64,000 nt of DNA from JABDJX01 sp039942715. GTDB lineage: Bacteria; Pseudomonadota; Alphaproteobacteria; Rhodobacterales; Rhodobacteraceae. Positions within the stretch are counted from its first letter, which is position 1. Each line of letters begins with the position of its first letter. Under the pieces are notes generated by a model that was not told the DNA's origin, did no database searches, and was given only the letters and a program-made list of their open reading frames with translations. Location: assembly GCA_039942715.1 (NCBI GenBank), contig JBDVBY010000006.1:186001-250000 (forward strand), written 5' to 3'. Shown piece by piece: positions 16,338 to 25,350 of the stretch. A program made the position numbers and the translations under genes.

Positions 16338-18422
16338 CTAAGTCTCTCCGATCCCGTCATCTTCCTGCACAAAAACCACAACTGAGTCTTCGGCAATTTG
16401 CGTTCCTTTAAAGGCACCAGTCACCGCGTCTTCACTGGTATCAAAGCTGCGCACCCAGCGCCCCTTGGTCTTGGGCAATGTAATGTCCGTAGAGGCGCCC
16501 GCATTCAACACGATCAACAACGCCCCCTCCCGTTTCACGTACTCGGGCGAGCCAGACGCCATGCGCATTTCCGCCACCAACGTTTTCAGGTTTGGATCGT
16601 CCCAATCGATCTGACGCATTGGTTTGCCGTTGGTTTGCCGCCAGAACAAATCCTGCTCGCCGTCCACAAGCCGCGAGCGCGAGTGTAAGAACCGTCGCTG
16701 GCGCAAAATCGGATGTGCTTTGCGAAAGGCGATGGCCTTTTGGCAGACGGCAAAAAACGGATCACCATCATGCGGCCAATCCACCCAGCCAATCTCATTG
16801 TCCTGACAATAGGCGTTATTATTGCCGCCTTGGCTGTTTGAAACCTCGTCGCCCGCCAGCATCATCGGCGTGCCTTGCGACAACATCAGCGTCGCGATCA
16901 GGTTTGCTTTACGCCGAAACCGTTTGACTTGGATTTTCGGATCATCGCTTGGCCCCTCGACCCCGCAATTGTCCGACGCATTGTGCGAATGCCCATCGCG
17001 ATTGTTCTCGCCGTTGGCTTTGTTGTGCTTCTTAGAATAGCTGACAGTGTCTTGCAGCGTGAAACCATCGTGCGCTGTCAGAAAATTCACAGAAGACGTC
17101 GCAGCGCGCCCGTCATGATCAAAATATTGCGCAGACCCTGAAAGCCGTGCCGCCATCGCAGCCACTTTAGCGTCGTCACCACGCCAGAACTCTCGCCCCT
17201 CGTCGCGGTACTTGTCATTCCATTCGGCAAAGGGCGCGGGGTACGCGCCAAGCTGATAGCCGCCGGGGCCAATGTCCCATGGCTCGGCGATCAGCTTGAG
17301 TTTATTTAGCACCGGGTCTTGGCGCACAGCGCGAAAGAATGGTCCATCACGATCAAAACCGCCGCGCGCGCGCCCTAACGTCGAGCACAAATCAAAGCGG
17401 AAGCCATCGACGTGCATCACTTCAGCCCAATAGCGAAGGCTGTCCATCACCAGTCGCAGCGCAAACGGGTTTTCCAGATCAAGCGTGTTGCCGCAACCAG
17501 TATCGTTCACGTAATAGCGCGGGTCATTCTCGGCCAGACGATAGTAGCTGGCGTTATCCAGCCCACGAAACGCCAGCGTCGGCCCGGTCTCGCCACCTTC
17601 TGCTGTGTGGTTATAAACGACATCTAAGATCACTTCGATCCCAGCGCTGTGAAAGCGCGCGACCATATGCTGAAACTCTGCAATATCAGCGCCTTGCATA
17701 TAGCGTGGCTCTGGCGCGAAGAACCCATAAGACATATAGCCCCAGTAGTTTCGCAAGCCCTTTTCGACCAGAAAACTGTCATCAATAAACGCATGCGTGG
17801 GCAGAAGTTCGATCGCCGTCACGCCCAGCTTGTTCAGATGTTCAAGGATAGGATCGGACGCCATCGCAAGGTACGTGCCAGGGCGCTCCATGTCATTGCG
17901 CCCGGCGGTCAGCCCCTTCACGTGCGCCTCATAAATGATCGTCTCGTCCAACGGTGTATCTGGGCGCCCGCCCGCGCCCCAACTGAAAGACGGATCAACA
18001 ACAACCGAACGCGGCATGAAAGGCGCGCTATCGCGTTTATCAAAACTCAGGTCGGCGTCCTTGTGACCCACTTTGTAACTGTAAAGCGCGTCATTCCAAA
18101 TGGGATGCCCGGTCAGCCGTTTTGCGTATGGATCAATCAGCAGCTTGTAGGGATTGAAACGGTGCCCCTCTTCCGGCTTATACGGCCCATGCATGCGATA
18201 GCCGTATTGCTGTCCCGGCCGCATACCGGGGATATATCCGTGCCAGACATGTCCTTCACGTTCAGGCAGGGTAATGATCTGAACTTCGTTTCCCTCATCA
18301 TCAAACAGGCACAACGTGACGCGGGTGGCGTGCTCGGAAAACACGGCGAAATTGACGCCATCGCCGTCGAAATTTGCACCCAAAGGATAAGGATGTCCTG
18401 CCCGGATCGGGTGGTCGTTCAT
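16338..18422 (-). CDS. glgX: Glycogen debranching enzyme GlgX
   Basis: Isoamylase-type GH13 enzyme that hydrolyses alpha-1,6 branches of phosphorylase-limited glycogen. I prefer ATG 18422 (MNDHPIRAGHPYPLGANFDGDG), with an AAGGT site upstream, over the in-frame start at 18449 that runs into glgA. This gives 694 residues. An N-terminal CBM48-like domain (GVNFAVFSEHATRVTLCLFD) precedes the barrel. DGFRFDLCSTLG holds the nucleophile Asp, LIAEPWDIG the acid Glu and LTAHDGFTLQDTVSY the third Asp. It follows glgA by four bases and abuts pgm. Confidence 0.95.
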   Translation of the reverse strand: MNDHPIRAGHPYPLGANFDGDGVNFAVFSEHATRVTLCLFDDEGNEVQIITLPEREGHVWHGYIPGMRPGQQYGYRMHGPYKPEEGHRFNPYKLLIDPYAKRLTGHPIWNDALYSYKVGHKDADLSFDKRDSAPFMPRSVVVDPSFSWGAGGRPDTPLDETIIYEAHVKGLTAGRNDMERPGTYLAMASDPILEHLNKLGVTAIELLPTHAFIDDSFLVEKGLRNYWGYMSYGFFAPEPRYMQGADIAEFQHMVARFHSAGIEVILDVVYNHTAEGGETGPTLAFRGLDNASYYRLAENDPRYYVNDTGCGNTLDLENPFALRLVMDSLRYWAEVMHVDGFRFDLCSTLGRARGGFDRDGPFFRAVRQDPVLNKLKLIAEPWDIGPGGYQLGAYPAPFAEWNDKYRDEGREFWRGDDAKVAAMAARLSGSAQYFDHDGRAATSSVNFLTAHDGFTLQDTVSYSKKHNKANGENNRDGHSHNASDNCGVEGPSDDPKIQVKRFRRKANLIATLMLSQGTPMMLAGDEVSNSQGGNNNAYCQDNEIGWVDWPHDGDPFFAVCQKAIAFRKAHPILRQRRFLHSRSRLVDGEQDLFWRQTNGKPMRQIDWDDPNLKTLVAEMRMASGSPEYVKREGALLIVLNAGASTDITLPKTKGRWVRSFDTSEDAVTGAFKGTQIAEDSVVVFVQEDDGIGET

Positions 18423-18426
18423 GGGA

Positions 18427-19851
18427 TCAGACCTTTGCCATAGAGGCATAAAGTGCGTGATACGCCTGCGCCGAGGTTTCCCAGCCTACGGGCTGTTTCA
18501 TCGCATTACGCTGAAGCGCGCCCCAGATTTTAGGCTGCGCATAGAGATGGCACAGGCGCGCAAAGGCGTTTGACAAGGCGTGCGCCGTAATCGGGTGAAA
18601 CTGAACGCCAGTTGCCACATCTCGCGCCATCGCCGCCGGATTGGCGTTGATCACCGTATCGGCCAAACCACCCGTCAGCGCCACAAGCGGGATGGTTCCA
18701 TAGCGCAAGCCATAAAGCTGTGTCAGACCACAAGGCTCGAACCGCGACGGCACAAGGATCGCATCGCCCCCCGCCATCATCTTGTGCGAAAGCTCTTCGT
18801 TATAGCCGACTTTAACGCCCACGTTGGCTTCACTTGCCGCAAGTTCCAGCAACGCCACCTCAAGGGCCGGATCGCCAGAGCCAAGCAGCGCAAGCTGACC
18901 GCCACGTTCCAAAAGAGCGGGCAGCGCCTCGATCAATAGATCGATACCCTTTTGATGCGTCAGGCGCGAAACAAGTACGCACAAGGGCCCATCGGCGGGC
19001 TTCAATCCAAACTCTTTTTGCAACGCCTTTTTGTTCGCCGCCTTTCCGCGAGGCGTCTTGTATGCCTTGATCGCCGGATCAGTTGTAGGGTTCCACACAT
19101 CTGTATCAATCCCGTTTACGATACCGCTTAGATCGTCCGACCGCGCTCGCAGCACACCTTCCATCCCCATGCCAAAAGCTTCGGTTTTTAGCTCTTCTCC
19201 ATAGGTTTGGCTGACGGTGTTGATCTTGGTTGCCCCCATCAGCCCTGCCTTAAGTGCTGAGATTTGACCCCAAAACTCAAAATGCTCTGGATTGAACCGA
19301 GCATGATCCAGCCGAAGCGTGCTAAGGCGTGCGGCGTCCACGTTGCCGTGAAACGCGATATTATGAACCGTGAACAGGAAAGGCGCGTCGCAGCCAAGCG
19401 CGTTCAGATACTCGGGCACCAATCCCGCCTGCCAATCATGTCCGTGCACCACGTCAGGCGCCCAACTGCCGACGCCCTCTTTGGCGACATGCGCAGCAGC
19501 AAAACAAAGTGCCGCAAAGCGCTCAGGATTATCAACCCAGTCGCGCCCATTGGCATCAATGTACGGACCGCCAGGGCGATCAAACAGGTGCGGCGCCTCT
19601 AAAATTAACAGATCAAGACCCTCGATCTTGGCCGACAAAATCTTGCCATGTCCGCCAAAAAGCGTCTCTAGCGTGGCGACGGTTTTAGCCGCCTTCGCCT
19701 GCGACATCACTGACGGGTATCCAGGGATCAACGTCTTCATCTCGTCGCCAAGTGCCGCCAGCGCGGCGGGCAAAGCGCCCACAACGTCGGCCAACCCGCC
19801 GGTTTTCACCAGCGGCGCACATTCAGAGGCAACCGAGAGGATCTTCGTCAT
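18427..19851 (-). CDS. glgA: Glycogen synthase GlgA (ADP-glucose, GT5)
   Basis: Extends alpha-1,4 glucan chains from ADP-glucose. 474 residues. The N-terminal ECAPLVKTGGLADVVGALP contains the KxGGL nucleotide-sugar loop, GHDWQAGLVPEYL follows, and the C-domain has PSRFEPCGLTQLYGLRYGTIP, the retaining glycosyltransferase E-x7-E region, then GGLADTV. Its ATG overlaps the glgC TGA as ATGA, so synthesis of the two enzymes of the ADP-glucose route is coupled. Confidence 0.96.
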   Translation of the reverse strand: MTKILSVASECAPLVKTGGLADVVGALPAALAALGDEMKTLIPGYPSVMSQAKAAKTVATLETLFGGHGKILSAKIEGLDLLILEAPHLFDRPGGPYIDANGRDWVDNPERFAALCFAAAHVAKEGVGSWAPDVVHGHDWQAGLVPEYLNALGCDAPFLFTVHNIAFHGNVDAARLSTLRLDHARFNPEHFEFWGQISALKAGLMGATKINTVSQTYGEELKTEAFGMGMEGVLRARSDDLSGIVNGIDTDVWNPTTDPAIKAYKTPRGKAANKKALQKEFGLKPADGPLCVLVSRLTHQKGIDLLIEALPALLERGGQLALLGSGDPALEVALLELAASEANVGVKVGYNEELSHKMMAGGDAILVPSRFEPCGLTQLYGLRYGTIPLVALTGGLADTVINANPAAMARDVATGVQFHPITAHALSNAFARLCHLYAQPKIWGALQRNAMKQPVGWETSAQAYHALYASMAKV

Positions 19852-21104
19852 AACTTGGCAGCTCGCACGTCCAACATGTCCTGCGTAATCAATACCTTGC
19901 CACGCTCAGAGACCCGGAACCACTTGCCGTCGTCATCCATATCTTCGCCAACAATAAGCCCTTCGGGGATCACAACGCCCTTGTCGATCACCACATTGCG
20001 CAGCCGCGCCGAGCGATGAACAACCACATCCGGCAGGACAACGGCGTTATCCAGAACCGCATAAGAATTGGTGTGCACATTGGTGAAAAGCACCGAGTTA
20101 CGCACTTCAGTTCCTGAGATGATGCAGCCCCCTGACACCATCGAAGACATCGCCATCCCGCGCCGCGAGCGCTCGTTGTGGATGAACTTCGCAGGCGGCA
20201 CGCTTTCTGAATAGGTCCAGATCGGCCAGGTACGGTCCCACAAATCAAGCTCTGGCGTGAAATCGGTCAGGTCCATATTCGCCTCCCAAAAGGCGTCAAC
20301 AGTCCCTACGTCGCGCCAGTAAGCAGGCGCACCTTCTTTGCGCACGCAGCTGTCATCAAAGCGATGCGCAAAGGCTTTTCCGTTTTTCACAATGTCCGGG
20401 ATCAGATCGCCACCAAAGTCATGGCTCGAGTTTTCATTCTCGGCGTCAGCCAAAAGCAGGTCGCGCAGAAAGGTCCACTTAAAGACGTAGATTCCCATCG
20501 AAGCCAGCGCTTTGGTCGGGTCTTCGGGCGTTGCTGGCGGATCAGCGGGTTTTTCAAGAAACGAGGTAATCATCCCTTTGTCATTGGTGGCCATAACACC
20601 GAATGCGGTCGCCTCTTCGCGCGGCACTGTAAGGCAGCCAACAGTAACATCCGCACCCGTTTCAACATGCTGACGAAGCATGATCTCGTAGTCCATTTTA
20701 TAAATGTGATCACCAGCCAAAATCACAACGTAATCAATGTTATAGCTATCAACGATATCAATATTCTGGGTTACCGCATCGGCGGTACCCGCGTACCAGG
20801 CTTCCGTTCCTGTGCGCTGCGACGCAGGTAGAATATCAAGAAATTCGTTTCGCTCGGCGCGGAAAAACGTCCAGCCGCGCTGCAGGTGGCGGATCAAAGA
20901 GTGCGCTTTGTATTGCGTTGCAATTGCCATGCGCCGGATACCGGAATTGAGCGCGTTAGAAAGCGCAAAGTCAATGATCCGGGTCTTGCCACCAAAGTAA
21001 ACGGCGGGTTTCACACGACGGTCCGTCAACTCTTTCAGACGACTCCCTCGACCCCCTGCAAGAACGAAAACCATCGAGCGCTGTGTCAGTCTTTTCGTCG
21101 GCAT
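19848..21104 (-). CDS. glgC: Glucose-1-phosphate adenylyltransferase GlgC
   Basis: Makes ADP-glucose from glucose 1-phosphate and ATP, the committed step of glycogen synthesis. I use ATG 21104, preceded by GGGAGGGATAAAG; an in-frame start at 21125 has no such site. 418 residues. LAGGRGSRLKELTDRRVKPAVYFGG is the nucleotide-binding loop, GTADAVTQN and SFLEKPADPP line the active site, and the last 110 residues form a left-handed beta-helix. The family is allosterically activated by glycolytic intermediates; the exact effectors cannot be read here. Confidence 0.96.
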   Translation of the reverse strand: MPTKRLTQRSMVFVLAGGRGSRLKELTDRRVKPAVYFGGKTRIIDFALSNALNSGIRRMAIATQYKAHSLIRHLQRGWTFFRAERNEFLDILPASQRTGTEAWYAGTADAVTQNIDIVDSYNIDYVVILAGDHIYKMDYEIMLRQHVETGADVTVGCLTVPREEATAFGVMATNDKGMITSFLEKPADPPATPEDPTKALASMGIYVFKWTFLRDLLLADAENENSSHDFGGDLIPDIVKNGKAFAHRFDDSCVRKEGAPAYWRDVGTVDAFWEANMDLTDFTPELDLWDRTWPIWTYSESVPPAKFIHNERSRRGMAMSSMVSGGCIISGTEVRNSVLFTNVHTNSYAVLDNAVVLPDVVVHRSARLRNVVIDKGVVIPEGLIVGEDMDDDGKWFRVSERGKVLITQDMLDVRAAKL

Positions 21105-21132
21105 ATCTTTATCCCTCCCGGTCATTTTCGTC

Positions 21133-23310
21133 TCAGTCTCTCAGTTTCAAAACCACCACAGAAAGCGGCGGAAGTGTCAGTTCAATCGATTGTCCAAAGC
21201 CATCGCTTGGTTCTTTGACCGCATCCAACCCTCCCAGATTTCCGCGGTTCCCTCCTCCATATAGCGCGCTGTCAGAGTTCAGCACTTCTTCCCAATAACC
21301 CTTGTTCGGCACGCCAACGCGAAAGCCGTTGCGCTCGACAGGGGTAAAGTTACACACGACCAGAACCGGCGCGTCGCCCTCTTCACCCAGCCGCAAAAAC
21401 GCCAAAGCGGATTGCTCGGCATCACTGTTCACCCAGCGAAAGCCTTGGGGCTCACAATCATTCACATGAAGCGCAGGCGTGTCGCGGTAGACCTTGTTCA
21501 GATCGCGCACCAAGGCCTGTATCCCGGCGTGCATCGGTTGCGAGGCCGCATGCCAGTTTAGCTCGCCATCGTGCGCCCACTCTTCGGGCTGGGCAAATTC
21601 ACAGCCCATAAACAAAAGCTTCTTGCCCGGATGCATCCACATAAACGCGTAATACGCGCGCAGATTAGCAAACTTTTCGTCCCTCTCGCCCGGCATTTTG
21701 GTCAGCATCGACCCTTTGCCATGCACCACTTCGTCATGGCTGATCGGAAGAATGAAGTTTTCCGAAAACGCGTAATGAATGCCAAAGGTCAGATCGTTTT
21801 GGTGGAATTTACGGTGGATTGGATCGCGCTGAATATAACTCAGCGTGTCGTTCATCCAACCCATGTTCCACTTGAACCCAAACCCAAGCCCGCCCGCATG
21901 CACAGGCTGCGACACACCGGGAAAGGATGTGCTTTCTTCCGCAACCGTCATAATATCAGCGCTGGCGGCATAAACAGCCGTGTTCATTTCTTTTAGAAAA
22001 TCAATGGCTTCATAGTTTTCGCGGCCGCCATCCTTGTTCGGGATCCACTGCCCCTCGGGGCGCGAGTAATCGCGGTACAGCATCGACGCAACCGCATCCA
22101 CGCGCAAACCATCAAGGTGATACTCTTCCATCCAATAAAGCGCATTCGAGACAAGGTAGTTGCGCACCTCGGTGCGACCATAGTTGTAAATCAGGGTGTT
22201 CCAGTCCTGATGAAAGCCTTCGCGCATGTCTTCATGTTCATACAAGGCCGAGCCGTCAAAGCGCGCCAGCCCATGCGGATCGGTCGGGAAATGCCCCGGC
22301 ACCCAATCAAGCAGAACACCAAGTTCAGCGGCGTGCGCAGCCTCGATCAGATCGCGAAATTCATGCGGCGAGCCAAAGCGGATCGTTGGCGCATAAAGCC
22401 CAACAGGCTGGTAGCCCCAAGACCCATCAAACGGGAATTCTGAGACCGGCAAAAGCTCGATATGCGAAAAGCCCATGTCTTTGACATAAGACACAAGATC
22501 GCGCGCCAGTTCTTTGTACGAAAGTGGCCGCCCACCATCATCCCAGCGTCTGCGCCACGAGCCCAAGTGCACCTCGTAGATCGAAATCGCAGCATTGCGG
22601 TTTGAGCGCGCTGCACGTTCCTTCATCCACTTGGCGTCTTTCCAACCATACCCACCAATGTCGCGCACTATCGAGGCTTTTTCGGGCGGGTGCTGCGAGC
22701 CAAAGCCGACTGGATCAGCCTTAAGCGCAAACGATCCGTGCGTGCCGATTACCTCGTATTTGTAGATCGCACCTTCGCTCACGTGGGGAATAAAAATCTC
22801 CCATGCGCCCGTGTCTCCGGCACGCCGCATCGGATGGCGCCGCCCGTCCCACATGTTGAAATCGCCCACAACAGACACCCGGCTCGCGTTCGGCGCCCAA
22901 ACTGCGAAATGTGTTCCCGAAACACCTTCGTGGCTTGTCACGTGAGCACCAAGTGCGCGCCAAAGCTCCCAGTGCGTGCCCTCGCCCAATAGATATTGAT
23001 CAAAATCGCTTAGCACAGGGCCAAAAGCGTAGGCGTCGTTGCATTCGACCACATGATCGTCGGTGTAAGTGATTTTGAGCGTGTAAGTATTGTCAGATAC
23101 GACCCCGGAAAAGACATCGCCCCCCAAGCGCTCCAAAGGGGTCTCTTTGCCATTTATCACCGCCGCGACCGAAACCGCTTCGGGCTGAACTGTGGTGATC
23201 GTCCAAGCTTTGCCGCTTTTTTGCGGGCCTAATATGTCAAACGGTGCCGCGTGCTGTCCCGCATTCAAAGCTTCAAGGTCTTTTTCGCTTAAGCGCTTGG
23301 CCTCGTTCAA
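21133..23310 (-). CDS. glgB: 1,4-alpha-glucan branching enzyme GlgB
   Basis: Introduces alpha-1,6 branches into glycogen. 725 residues, full length. An extra N-terminal domain and a CBM48 (GTHFAVWAPNASRVSVVGDFNMWDG) precede the GH13 barrel. LDGLRVDAVASMLYRDYSR holds the nucleophile Asp, MTVAEESTSFPGV the acid Glu and LPISHDEVVHGKGSM the third Asp. It heads the leftward operon glgB-glgC-glgA-glgX-pgm-glgP. The 111 bp between its start and the next upstream gene must contain the operon promoter. Confidence 0.96.
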   Translation of the reverse strand: MNEAKRLSEKDLEALNAGQHAAPFDILGPQKSGKAWTITTVQPEAVSVAAVINGKETPLERLGGDVFSGVVSDNTYTLKITYTDDHVVECNDAYAFGPVLSDFDQYLLGEGTHWELWRALGAHVTSHEGVSGTHFAVWAPNASRVSVVGDFNMWDGRRHPMRRAGDTGAWEIFIPHVSEGAIYKYEVIGTHGSFALKADPVGFGSQHPPEKASIVRDIGGYGWKDAKWMKERAARSNRNAAISIYEVHLGSWRRRWDDGGRPLSYKELARDLVSYVKDMGFSHIELLPVSEFPFDGSWGYQPVGLYAPTIRFGSPHEFRDLIEAAHAAELGVLLDWVPGHFPTDPHGLARFDGSALYEHEDMREGFHQDWNTLIYNYGRTEVRNYLVSNALYWMEEYHLDGLRVDAVASMLYRDYSRPEGQWIPNKDGGRENYEAIDFLKEMNTAVYAASADIMTVAEESTSFPGVSQPVHAGGLGFGFKWNMGWMNDTLSYIQRDPIHRKFHQNDLTFGIHYAFSENFILPISHDEVVHGKGSMLTKMPGERDEKFANLRAYYAFMWMHPGKKLLFMGCEFAQPEEWAHDGELNWHAASQPMHAGIQALVRDLNKVYRDTPALHVNDCEPQGFRWVNSDAEQSALAFLRLGEEGDAPVLVVCNFTPVERNGFRVGVPNKGYWEEVLNSDSALYGGGNRGNLGGLDAVKEPSDGFGQSIELTLPPLSVVVLKLRD

Positions 23311-23421
23311 AAGTTCACTCCCTTACCGTCGAGCAGGTAGTGTAGGAAGAACCCGCTAAGATTGCGAGGTTTGATTTAGATAAACTTTAGAACACCCTGA
23401 AAGCGCTTGTTCATTTCCGCC

Positions 23422-24549
23422 TTAGGCCAACGTAACGACCTGACCTGTTGCTGCAGATTGCTGCGCTGCAAGCCCCATGCGAACAGCCCAAGCGCCATCG
23501 GCAAGTGCAACCTCAGGCGTACCACCTTCACGCACAATCTCCAAGAAACGTGCGTGCTGATAGAAGGTCGAACCGTTGTGATCGCCTGCATCCAAAATCG
23601 TTGGATCAACTGGGATTTCAACCTCTTGCGGGCCTTTCGGACTGCGCGGCGAGATCACCACGCGTGGCACTGGCGGTGCGCCAAGATGTGTTGGCCAAAA
23701 ACGCCCCGGTCCGGGAACAAAGGTTTCGATCTTGCCAGTTGGCCCGACCGCGCAAATCTCTTCCTGATACCGCGCCCCTTCAGCGTACATGCACAATTCA
23801 AGCATTGCTCGGGTTCCGTTCGCAAATTCGGTGATCACAAAGCCGCTGTCCCAAATATCCGGGGTTTCATCGTCGTTATACCGCTCATCCAAATGGTTCA
23901 CGTCTTGCCCCGCACTCGCCATCACGCGCACCGGGTCAGATTTGAGGATGAGGCGCATCAGGTCAAAGAAGTGGCAGCATTTCTCGACCAACGTGCCACC
24001 CGTGTAGCGGTTAAACCGGTTCCAATCGCCCACCTTTGGCAAGAACGGAAAGCGGTGTTCCCGGATTGAAAGCTGTGTAACGCCGCCCGTGGCCGCCTCA
24101 ACCTGATCGATAAAGGTCTGCACCGGAGGCATATATCGATATTCCATCGCCACCCAAACCGGTGCGTCATATTTCGAAGTTAGATCAGATACTTGCGCGG
24201 CTTGTGCCGGATCTGTGTAAAGCGGCTTTTCAATGAGTAATGGCAGAGGACGGGTCGCGGCAATCTCTTCGAACTGCGGGATGTGCATGTGGTTTGGCGA
24301 CACGACCAGCAGGCAATCGATCTCGTCCATTGCCAAAAGATCGGCCACCGAGCCGACAAGCTTGGCGTTAGGGGCAATCGACTTGGCGGCTGCCGCCATA
24401 AGCTCGTTTGGTTCATAAATCGCCGCCACGCGCGCGCCGGGCAACAGCGCGATATTGCGCAGATGTTCCTGGCCCATCATGCCACACCCAATCACCCCAT
24501 AATTCACAATATCTGCCACTCTCATCGTCATCGTCGTCTTTTCCGTCAT
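23422..24549 (-). CDS. Gfo/Idh/MocA family NAD(P)-dependent oxidoreductase
   Basis: 375-residue dehydrogenase of the sugar/inositol oxidoreductase family. ATG 24549 overlaps the gntR stop as ATGA, so I reject the longer frame to 24591. The Rossmann start YGVIGCGMMGQEHLRNI (residues 17-33) binds the dinucleotide. LIEKPLYTD has the catalytic-site lysine (K108) of the EKP motif. The C-domain has RYTGGTLVEKCCHFFDLMRLI with the histidine usual near the substrate. It is co-transcribed with the GntR regulator and divergent from the monooxygenase operon. It probably oxidises a polyol, sugar or sugar-acid intermediate of that pathway; the substrate is unknown. Confidence 0.88.
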   Translation of the reverse strand: MTEKTTMTMRVADIVNYGVIGCGMMGQEHLRNIALLPGARVAAIYEPNELMAAAAKSIAPNAKLVGSVADLLAMDEIDCLLVVSPNHMHIPQFEEIAATRPLPLLIEKPLYTDPAQAAQVSDLTSKYDAPVWVAMEYRYMPPVQTFIDQVEAATGGVTQLSIREHRFPFLPKVGDWNRFNRYTGGTLVEKCCHFFDLMRLILKSDPVRVMASAGQDVNHLDERYNDDETPDIWDSGFVITEFANGTRAMLELCMYAEGARYQEEICAVGPTGKIETFVPGPGRFWPTHLGAPPVPRVVISPRSPKGPQEVEIPVDPTILDAGDHNGSTFYQHARFLEIVREGGTPEVALADGAWAVRMGLAAQQSAATGQVVTLA

Positions 24550-25262
24550 TTTATCCGCGCCACATAGCGTGCGCGATTTGGGTTGAACCATGTCCGCGAA
24601 AATTCCGCGATTTCACCGCTTGGCGATCGACTCCAGCGCTCGACAAAGCCGACGGCCTGCCCGGGCGCGCTGCCAATATCTGCCTCAGACCAATCGGGCA
24701 AGGCTGCGACGCCAATGCGATCTTCTGCGCGCGAAATCAGCAGGCCCAAGGTCTTGCGGTAGTAGTAATAGAGGCTGTCTGAGAGATCAGAGGCGGCAAT
24801 GGTGCTTGCCCATTTGCCATCCAACCAGATTTCTTCCAAAGCGGCGGCTTCTCCGGACAACAGACGTAAACGTCTGATCCTATGCGCAGTTTTCGATTGC
24901 CCAAACGCGGGTAGATCATCCGGCTTTTGCACTTTCTCAACATTCAACACTTTTGCGGTGGGCAACCCGCCACCGGTCAACCGCTCAAGGCGAAATAGCG
25001 AATAAACGCTGGCGGCATCCGGGTTATGGCGCACGTAATTGCCTGAACCTTGGACGCGCACGAGTAATCCCTTATCGACTAAATCATTAAGCGACTTGCG
25101 CAGCGTTCCAACAGCGATGCCCATTTCTGCGGCCATTTCGCGCTCGGGCGGAAGACGCTCACCATCAATCAAACGGCCCGAGGCGATCTCGCGGATCAGC
25201 ATCTCGGCGGTCTGCACATAGATCGGAAGGGCAGCAGAGTCGGCGTCCATTTCGGTGTTCAT
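24546..25262 (-). CDS. GntR family transcriptional regulator with UTRA ligand domain
   Basis: DNA-binding regulator, 238 residues from ATG 25262. A GTG at 25286 would run into the operator palindrome, and ATG 25250 is also possible. Residues about 15-80 are the winged helix (IASGRLIDGERLPPEREMAAEMGIAVGTLRKSLNDLVDKGLL, then RVQGSGNYVRH). The rest matches a UTRA-type small-molecule domain (ARIRRLRLLSGEAA, IWLDGKWAS). HutC/UTRA regulators usually sense a sugar, amino-sugar or related metabolite and repress without it. It lies head-to-head with the monooxygenase operon and shares the 25288-25303 palindrome. Confidence 0.88.
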   Translation of the reverse strand: MNTEMDADSAALPIYVQTAEMLIREIASGRLIDGERLPPEREMAAEMGIAVGTLRKSLNDLVDKGLLVRVQGSGNYVRHNPDAASVYSLFRLERLTGGGLPTAKVLNVEKVQKPDDLPAFGQSKTAHRIRRLRLLSGEAAALEEIWLDGKWASTIAASDLSDSLYYYYRKTLGLLISRAEDRIGVAALPDWSEADIGSAPGQAVGFVERWSRSPSGEIAEFSRTWFNPNRARYVARIK

Positions 25263-25287
25263 TCGGGTCGCAAAAAATTGATACACT

Positions 25288-25303
25288 ATTGATGCACATC
25301 AAT
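25288..25303. promoter_or_regulatory. Inverted repeat ATTGATG-CA-CATCAAT, likely operator of the GntR regulator
   Basis: Two perfect 7-bp arms with a 2-bp spacer lie in the short gap between the divergent gntR and monooxygenase genes. A third partial half-site (ATTGATAC) begins at 25277. Position and symmetry fit a GntR-family operator controlling both directions, including autoregulation. No direct evidence of binding. Confidence 0.6.
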
Positions 25304-25350
25304 GACAATGCTACGCAAGGTTAAAGTTTGTCCGCGCAGGGAAGAATCGC

